64,000 nucleotides of DNA from Glycine soja (lineage: Eukaryota > Streptophyta > Magnoliopsida > Fabales > Fabaceae), in assembly GCF_004193775.1 (NCBI RefSeq), contig NC_041012.1, forward strand, positions 13,909,223 to 13,973,222. Reading direction: 5' to 3'. The notes beneath the pieces are model-generated. The model searched no databases. It saw nothing but the letters and a program-made list of their open reading frames with translations, and was not told the origin of the DNA. Below, piece by piece: positions 46,166 to 56,704 of the stretch. The translations under genes and the position numbers were made by a program. Every line of letters starts with the position of its first letter. The stretch's first letter is position 1.

Positions 46166-46258
46166 AAAGATGCAGTTGATTCTTGCAAAAAGAATTTTCC
46201 AAGGACGAGAAATAGTTGAAGGATCTTTCAGTTTATGGATTAAGTCAAATGACTCCTA

Positions 46259-47220
46259 TGTAGAAGCAAGATGTTTTGATGTCTTGATGATGCTAAAGGA
46301 TCAAGTGCTTCTAAGTTTTACTCAAGACAAGAATCCAAGAAAATCAAGATATATGATCAAGTTGATCTCTAGAATCTTTAGGAAGAAGTTTCAAAATTGA
46401 AAATACTAAAGGTTTGACCAAAGAATTCTATCATTTCAAATTGAGATTTTCTCTATGGTAATCGATTACCGGCAGTTGAAAATGTTTATCACAGTCACTA
46501 GAAATTTGAATTCAAAATTTATAATGTGTAATTGATTACCAGAGGGGATTTTCAGAAAATAATTGCCAAGAGTCACACCTATTCAAATTTTTTATGAATG
46601 ACCATCAAAGGTGACTTGGAAACACGAACTTAAAGGGAGTTTTCATTGCCCAAAAAAGTTTTATCCTCTTAAAAGATTAAGAGTTTTTCTGGACTGAAAT
46701 GTTTTATCCTCTCAAAAAGATTCCTTGGTCAACCACTTGCATATTCAATAAGGAATTTTGATTGATCTTCATTGTACAAGCTATCTCTTTTAAAAGAGAT
46801 CTCTTCTTCTCTTCTTCTTATTTCTGAAAAGGGATTAAGAGATCGTGGGTCTCTTGTTGTAGAGGATTCCTGAACACAAGGGAAGGGTTGTCCCTGTGTG
46901 GTTCAGACTTTGTAAAAGGAGTTTTACAAAGAGAGTGGAAAATCTCAAGTGGGTTGCTTGAGGACTGGATGTAGGCACGGGAAGTGGCCGAACCAGTATA
47001 AATCAAGTTTGCATTCCTCTCTTCCCTTAAACTTCTTTTATTTATTGCTATTTATCTTTTGCTTTAAAGAAGTTTATTTTGAATTGTCTTTTGAGTAATT
47101 CATGTTTAAGGGTGCATTGTTAATCCGAAGAGAGAGAGTGAAAGTTTAATTGGGGAATAGTCTTCGTATCTTAATTCAACCCCCATTTTTCTTAAGTTAA
47201 CTGAGGCCATTTGTCCAACA
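46259..47220 (+). mobile_element. Solo LTR inside the Ogre-like element
   Basis: TGTAGAAGCAAGATG ... GTCCAACA, 962 bp, flanked by TCCTA (46254-46258) and TCCTA (47221-47225). It belongs to the same broad family as 18776-20424 and 60305-63000 but is shorter. It keeps TAATCGATTACC words, one CACAAGGGA...TCCCTGTGTGG hairpin and the final CTTTGTAAAA / TTTTACAAAG hairpin. Confidence 0.9.
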
Positions 47221-47455
47221 TCCTATTCTTGATAACTCACTTCTCTCTAAAAAGACAAACTTTCCGGAATGATAAAATGAGGTCACATGAATGTCTTGAA
47301 AACACAGTCAATCAAATGCTTTTTTTTCTTTTTGAACTCCCTTTTTTATTTTTATTTTGAAACTTATTTGTTTTGAACTTTACTCGTTGTTTTATGGCAC
47401 CTCCACCAACGTGCAAGACGAGTAATATTTGATTGAACGGTCTTGGAAGTCCAAA

Positions 47456-47784
47456 CCCAGGAGCACAGGTCGCTTGAGCAAACAGACCAATGGCTTGCAC
47501 CCACATTCCGGTGAAAGTTGAATAAGCAAAGATGCATCATTAGAGACATCTAACAGCAGCTTTCAAAATTGCCCCATGTGTGGCATCTCTTGTCAATGTC
47601 AGGATTTACACGCGATGGCTTGCACCCAGGAGCACAGGTCGCTTGAGCAAACAGACCAATGGCTTGCACCCACATTCCGGTGAAAGTTGAATAAGCAAAT
47701 ATGCATCATTAGAGACATCTAACAGCAGCTTTCAAAATTGCCCCATGTGTGGCATCTCTTGTCAATGTCAGGATTTACACGCGA
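47456..47784. repeat. 169-bp tandem duplication
   Basis: CCCAGGAGCACAGGTCGC occurs at 47456 and 47625 with nearly identical following sequence to ACACGCGA. It lies at the 3' edge of the gag remnant and so repeats the last gag codons. Confidence 0.95.
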
Positions 47785-49501
47785 TTCTCCTCAAATTCCA
47801 GCCAGCCCGCATCAATTAGACTTTGCACCTTACGCTTCAGAGCCCTACAATGCTCAATGGAACGCCCCGGGGCTTCTCCGTGACAAGCACACGTTGCGTT
47901 CGAGTCGTATTCTTGGAGAAATGAAGGTTGATGAACCTCGGCTAGGGTTATGGCTACCATTGAATTATCAAGTAGATATGGAGCAAGTCAGCATAGGACA
48001 CTGGAATTGGGGTGAATTCTACAGGCATTCTCGCTGCAAAATTCATTTCTTGGTTGGTGTTTTGGTTTATGCTAAAGGTGGTGTTTGTCATTGGAAGTGT
48101 GGTAGGTAGGCTTTGTGGTTGATTTTAGGGATGGCCTTTGTGGATAACTGGGCGGTGGGTAAGGAGAAGGTTTGTTATTGGCTGAGTAATGACATTGTTG
48201 GGTTGGTGGGAAACTTGGCTATATTGGAATGGCAGTCACAACACGGGCTTCTCCTTCATCCTCACCCTCTTCATTTGCCCCAGTTTTCTCATTCGTCCAA
48301 GCATGATGACTAAATTTGCCTTTTTCCAGACCCACATCGATCCTTTCACTGGCAAAGACCAAATCCGCAAAGCTTTGAAGGTGCGTAGCCCACCATTTTC
48401 CATAGTAGAATACTGGTAATGTGTCTACTATCATTGTCATCGTTTTTTCGTCATTGAGGTGCCACTTGAGCTGCCAGGTTCTCCACCTTTGGGCGTATTC
48501 TTTGAAAGATCCGTGCCCCCTTTTCTGCACATATTTTGTACTTGCATCCTATCCGAAGCCATTATACTGACACTGCCTACCGAAGGCAACCATTAGGTCC
48601 TCCCAGGAATGGACTCGAGAAGGTTCCAAGTTAGTGTACCAGGTAACAACTACCCCAATAAGACTTTCTTGGAAAGAATGTATCAACAATTCCTCATCTT
48701 TTGCGTATGCCCCCATCTTCCGACAATACATCTTTAGATGGTTCTTGGGGCAAGTAATCCCCTTGTACTTGTCAAAGTCCAGCACCTTGAACTTGAGAGG
48801 GATGATGATATTGGGTATTGGGAACAACTCTTCTAGGTTAGCAAAGAAATAATCTTCACCTCCTTCAATGGCCCTGAGCCTTTCCTCTAGATGATCCAGC
48901 TTTCCCATTTCTGCCATAACATGAGGGTTTTTACTTGTCGTGTAATGCAAGCGGTGTAGCTGGGGGTGATACTGAGGGCCTTCCGAAGTGTTTTCAAGGG
49001 GTATACCACCAACTGCTTGCCCTTCAGTGGCATATCCGAAGGCTCGAAGTCGGCTAGATTGTGATGGGGAATTTCATGTGTCTCCCCCATGGTTTAAGAG
49101 ACGTGTGCATGATCAGTTTGGAGTTGTTGGCTCTCAATGGGTATAGGAGTGGAGTTATTGACATTCTTATTGGGAGTGTACGCCTCATTGGGTGGCGTAT
49201 AGTTGAGAGGCAAGCCATATGGCGGGAAGGCGTGCTCGTTTTGAATTTGCACATCATGGGGGCCGCCCGCACTTCCCAAATCTTTGCCTACCATATCTGA
49301 GGTTGGATGATTCATTTGTTTGATGCCGGATGGGGACGTCGGGTTCACCTTAGCAACAACGCTGGTAGCGGCAATTGCAACCGCATTGGCTTCCATTATC
49401 TTCTTCACGCTCATCATGGCCTCCATCATTGTGGCCATTTTCTCTTTAATGGCCTCCATGTCGGCCTTCATCTTCTCTTGTATCTCCTCTACTTCACCCA
49501 T
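47775..49501 (-). pseudogene. Ogre/Tat-type gag, frameshifted
   Basis: Minus-strand frames join in order. 49501-49094 has a coiled MKADMEAIKEKMATMMEAMM start. 49090-48887 and 48950-48549 have EERLRAIEGGEDYFFANLEE, FDKYKGITCPKNHLKMYCRK and SWEDLMVAFGRQCQYN. 48530-48219 has SFKEYAQRWRTWQLKWHL, MTMIVDTLPVFYYGK and SFADLVFASERIDVGL. 47960-47775 has CACHGEAPGRSIEHCRALKR and KVQSLIDAGWLEF. This is the Gag of Ogre/Tat-lineage gypsy elements, forming the particle that packages the RNA. Stops and frameshifts separate the pieces. Protease and pol should follow but do not. Confidence 0.85.
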
Positions 49502-49509
49502 TACTCTAG

Positions 49510-51230
49510 CTCTAGCACAGGTTCGGTGAGGGCACCGTAAAGCATGTTTTTTTTTTCATTTTATAACAATGATTAGGTTCTCTTTTTCTTTTCAAGGAAA
49601 GAATGCATTGAGCAATGCAACCAATGAACAACATGGATGTATGCGAATGATGCACAATTGAAGTATTGCAAATTTTTACACAGGACATGGGGTTGAATCA
49701 ATTTAGATTTTCAACATGGTCCATGACATCTCCGTCAAGGTGAAACTGGAAGTAACAGGGACCTCGACAGCCCTAAATGTGTTTGGCAGTAGACGAAGGA
49801 GCGATGTAACACGATCCATCTTTTGCCCCAATTTTTTTTTAAGATGGTTACTTCCATACTTCAACTTGACTCGATGAACCTTTTCGTAAAAGCACGAGCT
49901 TGGTTCAACCCCATAACCCAGAGAATGGCCATTTTGATCGCCAATACTTCAACAACATTTCATAGGGATGAAAGACTCGAGAATACGCATGCTATGCATG
50001 GAAAATGTAATTATGCGATTGAGATGCCCGAAAAGACATCCTTTCTTAATTAACCACGCATTAGGTACCATGCTCAATCATTTTGTTTTGTTGTTTGTGT
50101 TTTTTTTTTTAATTTTAGAAATGGGTTTATGATCCCAACATGGTTGGCTCATGGTACCTAACACATGCAACTAAGAATGCATCATGAATTTTCATGCTTC
50201 CCTTTTTTTTTTTGTCTTGCAGGGGAAAACGCAAGGGTCACGCATGAGCAAACATGAAAACAATTAGTATGCAATTTGTAGATCAAAAAAGTTTGTTGAA
50301 CACATATGCATGATGATGCAATGACTCATGCAAAATGCGATGCTGGAATATGATAACGAACAAATGTAGGAACGATATGTTCATTATGATGCTGAAGAGA
50401 TGTTTATGTGATGGATGATATGAATGCATTTACGGACACGAGAGCCCGGAAAATCATCCCTCCTTACTGCGCATTTGGGGGGTGCAGTGCCCCATGTGTG
50501 CAGTTAAGAAGACGATATGGATCTTCCGACTTCCCATGACAAAAGACGATACCAACATACAACGCGTGCGTGACGACATGATGTAGACGCGCAAAAGCAT
50601 AACACGGGGAGGAAACACAACAAAGGGGTAATTTACATATACGAGACCAAAAAGATCCAACTTCAATGCTACGTTTTGGGCATGATGGCGCCTCAACGTA
50701 GTATTAAAAAGGTTACATATTACTCTAAAGAAACCAAACATCACTAGCAAAACTATAAACTAGTGCTATTTACCAAAAAATGCATGAGAACGAATGGCAC
50801 AGAGCGTGTTTGCTCTTTGCCCCTATTTGGGAACCTATAGGACAATATCTAGGGGTCTCTAATAACTACTCCCCAACAATTCATAACTCACACGACTGTT
50901 TTCTAGAGGTATCATTACTCAAGATAATAATATTGTGGTGGTATGGAATACCAGCGACAACACATTATAAAGAGAGAAAGCTCTAGACGAGGTTTCACTA
51001 TTATCAAGCAAGTCGGAGACCTAGCATGATGATAGATTCACCTCCACTCCTTAAATTCCCATGAACCCGGGTGTAGGGCCCTTTTTTTACTCAAACCCAT
51101 GGGTGCTTAGAATGCAGTGTAAAGAATGCGAAATATACAACAATTATTTACATTTTACACAGTTCAACAAATGCACACACGAAGTTTCACAAATCCACAA
51201 TTCCTTAGAATAGGCCTAACTCACAAAAAC
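49510..51230 (-). other. Long leader of the Ogre-like element
   Basis: About 1.7 kb between the primer binding site and gag without recognisable coding sequence. Some Ogre elements carry an extra ORF here; I cannot support one. Confidence 0.5.
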
Positions 51231-51231
51231 T

Positions 51232-51248
51232 CCCCAGTGGAGTCGCCA
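51232..51248 (-). other. Primer binding site of the Ogre-like element
   Basis: On the minus strand TGGCGACTCCACTGGGG begins two bases after the 5' LTR. The position and leading TGG fit a tRNA 3'-CCA complement. I recall an arginine tRNA primer for Ogre elements but cannot verify it here. Confidence 0.65.
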
Positions 51249-51250
51249 AC

Positions 51251-52853
51251 TGTCGCAACGTGCCCTTCGCGGGCGAGTGAGGGCGAGGCTCACGGGTGCG
51301 CTTTCCAAAGGAGGAAAGATGCGCGGAGTCGCCACCAACGTTTATTTGTGGAAAACGTCGGAAAAAACAAAGGAAACCGATCAAAATGAAAATTATAAGT
51401 TCGGGAGTTATATTTACGCTTGAGGAAGGTATTAGCACCTCTCACGTTTGTCTCGAAGGACAACAGTCTATTTTTTAGAATTGTGGAATTGTGTTATCTT
51501 AACTTATTATTTTTTTTTATTTTTTGAGGTCGACAAAAGCGGGGCTTTTGCTCCTACGTACCCTCCTTTGGAGAGGAAATCAGACCTACGTAGTTCTTTC
51601 TTATGCGTGAATCAAGTGATTCTTTTTTACTTGAAAGGTGATCATTTTAAGGCGTTGGACCTTAAAAATGATCCATTTTACTTGGTAAGAAACAGAAATG
51701 ATAAACTTTCAAAATCCTATTTTTGTGGACGAGCTTGACTAGGCGAGTTGATTTTAGCCTTAGTTTCACTTTAGTTATTAGTCAATTCAATTAAGAATGA
51801 GAAATCCAAAAGAGAAAACGTCCGATTTATCTTTCGCTTTTATTTTACTAAAAGGTATTTTTTGATTATTATATTACTATTTTACCTCTTTTTTGATTTC
51901 CAACGTGGTTACGGCACGACCGAACGATCGGAATTCATTTTAACCAAAATTAACGGATGATACAATTCAAACGATCGGTGGAAATTTATTTTATTTTTAG
52001 ATTAGGCGAGAAATGACTTAAATAAATGGCTTAAGCACGTCAAAAGGGGGTATAAAAAGTAAATGAAAACGAGAATAAAAATACATGAAACAAAATGTGG
52101 ACCACCACGGGTACATAGAATGAATTGAAAAGCTTGGTTTGAGGTACTTACCCGTTGAAGACTGAAGAAAACGAAGAACGAACGATGAATCTTGAAGAAC
52201 GGTTGAGAATCTTTGCGTAATTCCTCACGGAAACGTTACGGAAGCGCCTCGGCTTGGATTTTCTTCACGGAAATAATTTTCATCAGCAATTTCGAGAGAG
52301 AGAGAAGTGCCTAAGGGGCTGAACCCTTTTCTTCTTCACTTCTTCCCCTATTTATAGCAAAATAGGGGAGAAGCTTGCCGCCTAGCTCGCCCAGGCGAGC
52401 AAGGTTGCTTCCTCCAGAAGCAACAGCCTTTTGGAGGAATCTTTTGGAGGGCCCAAGTGGGCCTGGTTGCTATTTGCACCCCTTTTTTTTTACTAAATGC
52501 ACCCCTTCTATTTTTTTGGTAATTCTTTTTCCGTAACGTTACGAAACTTTACGAATTTTGTAACGATACTTATTTTCCTTCCGCAAGGTTACGAATCCTT
52601 ACGGATTATGTATTTACTCTTTTTTAGCTTTCGAAGAAGTTATGGAAACTTACGGATTGCGCAAAAACACCTCTTTTCGACTTCCGCCACATTAGGGAAT
52701 TTCACGGATCGCGCAAGCCTGCTTCCTTTTGATTTCTGAGACGTCTCGGGACTTCATTTATTGTGCAACAAAGGACGCCAAGTATCTCAAAGCGGCTAAC
52801 CAAAGGTTGCATGTCGTCAAGTAATAATCCCCGGACGAAATTAGGGTATGATA
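51251..52853 (-). repeat. 5' LTR of Ogre-like element
   Basis: 1,603 bp, highly similar to 38112-39699. The outer end in the plus sense is TGATA instead of TGACA, one substitution at the terminus. It includes a short duplication of TTTTGGAGG near 52430. CTATAAATAG on the minus strand is at 52348-52357. Confidence 0.95.
52348..52357 (-). promoter_or_regulatory. TATA box in 5' LTR
   Basis: CTATAAATAG on the minus strand. This copy would drive transcription toward gag. Confidence 0.65.
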
Positions 52854-55079
52854 GGAGCAGAAGCTCGTGGCTGAGAAGACGAAAAAGAAGTTGGAGGAAG
52901 CTACATAGTCAGGAAGCGTTGATGGCGTCATCGACCCTCCATCCCCGATCAGACGGCACGTGAAGTGGAAGATGGCCCGCACGAAGAAAACAGGGGAGAT
53001 GACGACTGAGGCCACAAAGGAAATCACTGAGAAGATCGTAATTCATTTTCAACTAACCATTAGAATTATATTTCAATATTTTGTGAATGCCATGTACAAC
53101 TGTGTGATTTCTATGCAGGATTCCTTTGAGGAGCAGGTGACACAGGGATCCTTGGTCCCCCATGGACGTCAGGATGTTCTCACCACTGCTATTGGACGTC
53201 CAGAGCACCCTGGACGTGTCCGTGCTGCTGGAGCCGGTGTCACCATCAAGCAATACTTTGGATCGGCTCCACGAACGTCCTGCAGCTCTTCCTCCCTGCC
53301 TTCTAAAGAATTGTAGCAGCTGACCCAGCAAATCAGGGACCAACTAGAGGAGTCCATCACAGAAAAAGTGACGTGGCAGCTCATGGCATCCTTCAGCCAG
53401 ATGCACCAGATTCAGTCCTTGTTGCAATCTCAGGGACTTACACTGCCTCCCGAGCCTCTGGTTGGTCCCTCCGGTCCTCGAGTAAGCACAAAGGGGAGTT
53501 GTGTTGATCCCTCAGGAAACGATCCCGAGATGGGTGACTCAGATAGGTGCGGCTTGTACATTGAAGCAGATCCTGCCCGCCTGGTTACCCTGGGGGGAGT
53601 TTATGAGGGATCCACTGTTGTTCATAACACTCCTTTGTTGCCTGGCCAAGTAAAGGTGGGTGTGGAGGAGGTTACAGATGTAGATGCTCCAGTTCCTGTA
53701 CCCACTGATGAGGTTTCCTTAGTGGGACAGGCACTTCACACCTTCCTTGCTTGGCCGATACATCTGGTTAAGTCTTTATCACAGTAGGTACTTTACTCTT
53801 ACTATATGTTTCTTCTTTTTAAATTAATTCATTCAGTGTGCCTCAAATTAGGCCATTTAACTTTGTGGTCAATGTCTCAGCATATCAGTGTTACAGTTGT
53901 GGATTCTGTAAGTCATTTTATATTACTTTTAATTACCTAAGTTATTGCTTTCAATTCATAAATATTTAACTTTGACTTAACATAAACAAGCATCTCACTG
54001 AAACAAGTATGCGAGCGGGGAATTATGATATCTATGGATTCCTCGAGCCACAGTCCATTCAGAGGTCTAAGCAATTGCAGTTTGAGTCTGAAAGTTACAT
54101 AAAGACTTGGATGCAGAGTTCAAAATGTGATGTCTATCTTGGAGCCTACCTAAATGGGTAAGTCACACAAAATAACTGAATTTAATTAATGTTTACTAAT
54201 ATACTAACCCATATTCATCTCCACTGCAGCGGACACTGGCAGATGGTGGTCATCTTGCCCAAGGAACACCTAGTTGTCTGGTTTTGTTCATTGCATAACA
54301 GGCCAGACAACTACCTTAAGGGGATTATTAACAAGTTAGTGTTCTTTTCAATACATTTGCATTGAACTACCTCAACAACACCAATTTTTAATTGTTACTC
54401 ATCTGGAACAGTGCTTTAAAAGGTCTTGATGATGCTCGATAGCCTAAATCAAAGGCTCCTGCTAGGTGGATTGTTGTCAAGGTATGTCATTTACATAAAA
54501 CTTCCACTTATATATATTTCTTATGTGTCTATACACTAATTGTTTAATTAATAGCCAAATTCCATTATGTATTTAGTGTAATAGACAAAAAAGAAGTACT
54601 GAGTGCGGCTACTATGTGATGCACTGGATGTCCACCATCATTTTAGAAACTTTTAGGAATAACTGGGAAGCAGTACGTTTAATTCGAACAAATTCGATTT
54701 TTTTATAATTTGTATTACATTATTAACTTATTATCATTTATTTCATCATGCAGTATTTTAGCGATCCTAAACCATTGGAGCCAGAGAGATTAAAGGCGTT
54801 GTGGATAGTGGGCACAGTATTATCTCTGAGTCAGAGATCAGACCTAGGATTTAGGGACATTAAGTTTAGCTTAGTTTACTTTGGTTTAACATTTTTGACA
54901 TTTACTATGTAATTTGAACATTGAATTCATTTGTTGATCGTTGTTTATGATAAATCAATTATTCAATGTTTATTCTGATTAAAATTACTTCAAAGCAGAA
55001 TAAATTGTTTATTTGCTGTGAATTGGGTTTAAAATTACATTTTACAGGTACAATTTTGGGTTTATTGTAAAAACAGAAA

Positions 55080-55517
55080 GTTTATATAAAAAAACTTCAA
55101 AACAACATCGGTTATTTAAAAAACCGATGTCAACATGAACCTTAACATCAGTTATGTAAATAACCGATGTTAATATACGAACGTTAAATAACCGATGTTG
55201 TATACAAAGAACTACAGCAAAATAAGTGTATGCATATGAATGTTGACATCGGTTTTCTAGTAAAACCGATGTGAATAACATCGGTTTTACTAGAAAACCG
55301 ATGTCAAGGATCATCATGCATACACTTATTTTGCTGTGTTCTTTGGGTATAAAATTGGTTATTTAGAAAACTGATGCTATCGTTTTTATGTTAATATCGG
55401 TTTTGGATAATCGATGTTAACAATAACTCATTCAACATCGGTACTTTCAACATCAGTTTTAAAACCGATGTAGAATGTCGTAAATAATTGATGTTGAATG
55501 TGTATTTTCTAATAGTG
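55080..55517 (+). repeat. Right subterminal repeats and TIR of CACTA A
   Basis: At least eight AACATCGGTT / AACCGATGTT palindromes, including a near-perfect longer one at about 55243-55303. The end is TATTTTCTAATAGTG at 55517. Confidence 0.8.
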
Positions 55518-56264
55518 ATGTAATGAAGTAATTTTAGTTTTTTTAGGAGAAGCAATTTTAGTTTAGCCTCTGGTTCTGATTTTGCAAATGTATCACCTAT
55601 GGAACGCGAAGGAATACTGTTATATTTATTAGGCTTAATAACTCTGAATTTAGGGTACTTTTTTTAGTTTCCCAAATTTAAAAATATTTTTTAGTCCATT
55701 AAATTTTAATAAATTATTTTTTTTAGTTCTTGACATAATAAATTCACATGTGATTTTAATACTTTGTAATGATTAATTATTTTTTTTTTCACTTTTGTGA
55801 TAATTTTAAAATACAAATTCAAATAACTAAAATATAAAAATTAATTTATAACATTTTAAAATGGTCATAAAGTATCAATATTTTTATGTAAGAGATATGA
55901 AGATATATAACTTTTTTTTATAATACTTATTATATAACATCGGTTATTTAAATAACCAATGTTGTAAATTTACATTAACATTGGTTTTGGAAAATCAATG
56001 TTAACGATAATACTTTTAATGTTGGTACTTTCAACATCGATTAATAACTAATGTTGAAAGTCCTAAATAACTGATGATGAAACCCGATTTTTTAGTAGTG
56101 GTTATTCATAATTATTTTGAATTATTTTAGAAAGACAATTAATAAATAGGCTTAATTACTGGTCTAATCCTTGAATTTAGGGTGTCCATTTTTTTAATCT
56201 CTAAAATTTAAAGTTATTTTCTTATCCATAAATTTTGACAAATTATTTTCTTAGTCTAAAACCG
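55518..56264. repeat. Duplicated CACTA 3' end and repeat X
   Basis: 55930-56100 is a second copy of the A/B-family 3' end (GGTACTTTCAACATCGAT ... TTTTTTAGTAGTG). A non-CACTA phrase, TAGGCTTAAT...GAATTTAGGG(T), occurs before it (about 55649-55745) and again after it (about 56147-56255). The order is therefore end, X, end, X, and then element B. Confidence 0.6.
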
Positions 56265-56500
56265 ATGTTGATATATGCAGACAACATCAGTTTTGGTAAA
56301 AAAACCGATGTTGATGTTAATAAAACAATATCGGTTTCTTTAAAAAACCGAGGTTGTTTTATTAATATCATCATCGGTTTTTTTTACCAAAACCAATGTT
56401 GTTTATGAATCTTAACATCGGTTTTTCCAAAAACCGATGTTAGAATAACATACAACATCGGTTTTGGTAAACAACCGATGTTGTTTTTTAGGTTTTTATT
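56265..56500 (-). repeat. Subterminal repeats of CACTA B
   Basis: Six or so AACATCGGTTTT / AAAACCGATGTT palindromes in 235 bp, the denser analogue of 55080-55517. Confidence 0.8.
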
Positions 56501-56704
56501 TAATATGGTGTCTGTTTTTTTAATAATCCCAAAATTAACCTACAAATTTTAAAAACCAGACCACAACATGTTTTGGAACGGTTTTTACTAGAAATTCCAT
56601 GGTTAATTTATTAATTACCATGACTTAAAAGAATATTTAATGTTAATGATATATGAATTATAAAAATATAAAATAACTAAAGTACAATTCAAAAATTGCC
56701 TAAA

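Larger units (their letters stand above)
38112..52853 (-). mobile_element. Ogre/Tat-like Ty3-gypsy element, gag only (non-autonomous)
   Basis: LTRs at 51251-52853 (5' in its own sense) and 38112-39699 (3') begin TGTCATACCC (TATCATACCC in the 5' copy) and end GTTGCGACA. The flanks are GGAGC (38107-38111) and GGAGC (52854-52858). In the minus sense a primer binding site, a long leader, a broken gag and then about 8 kb without any protease, reverse transcriptase, RNase H or integrase follow. The non-coding 8 kb is full of tandem and segmental duplications. This fits the soybean pattern of pol-less Ogre-like elements mobilised by autonomous partners. LTRs are highly similar, so insertion is young. 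Confidence 0.93.
37318..54910 (+). pseudogene. TNPA-Ulp1 gene of element A, split by a 14.7-kb insertion
   Basis: Exon 1 (37318-37626) opens MDFPPTSPPPPPPP and contains HRKKLRTYLGIVTRDKVDVT and YENWKEVP, typical of Ptta/En/Spm plant transposase (TNPA-like DNA-binding protein). Exon 2 starts near 37714. Exon 3 (from about 38027) runs to GGYEYLE at 38111 and resumes as QKLVAEKTKKKLEEAT at 52859, once the Ogre-like element and one GGAGC are set aside. Further exons (53120-53787) give IKQYFGSAPRT and QIRDQLEESI. 53992-54910 encodes a C48/Ulp1-like protease domain: GGHWQMVVILPKEHLV (His) and ECGYYVMHWMS (Cys). The Asp position reads Cys (WFCSL). Stops: TAG in ER*RQF, EAT*SGS, KEL*QL and at 53785. 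An exon present in B is deleted near 53790-53855, and the C-terminus is frameshifted after ERLKAL. Confidence 0.85.
13490..55517 (+). mobile_element. CACTA element A (candidate span, includes nested insertions)
   Basis: The left end CACTAGTAGAAAATA (13490) and the right end, read inward as CACTATTAGAAAATA from 55517, match at 14 of 15 positions. Both are followed by AACATCGGTTTT-type subterminal repeats. Between them, on the + strand and in the order normal for En/Spm elements, are a TNP2 gene (29744-32940) and a TNPA-Ulp1 gene (37318-54910). Subtracting three dated insertions (1.65, 5.3 and 14.7 kb) leaves about 20 kb. The 3-bp flanks differ (TCA left, ATG right), so the two ends could belong to two related elements. 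Confidence 0.5.

Noticed and set aside
46171..46258. Alternative start TGCAGTTGATTC for the inner solo LTR
   Set aside because: Its flanking 5 bp do not match those after 47220, whereas starting at 46259 gives the exact TCCTA duplication.
53053..53384. Minus-strand open frames opposite TNPA-A exons
   Set aside because: Shadow frames of the sense-strand TNPA coding sequence, which matches copy B.
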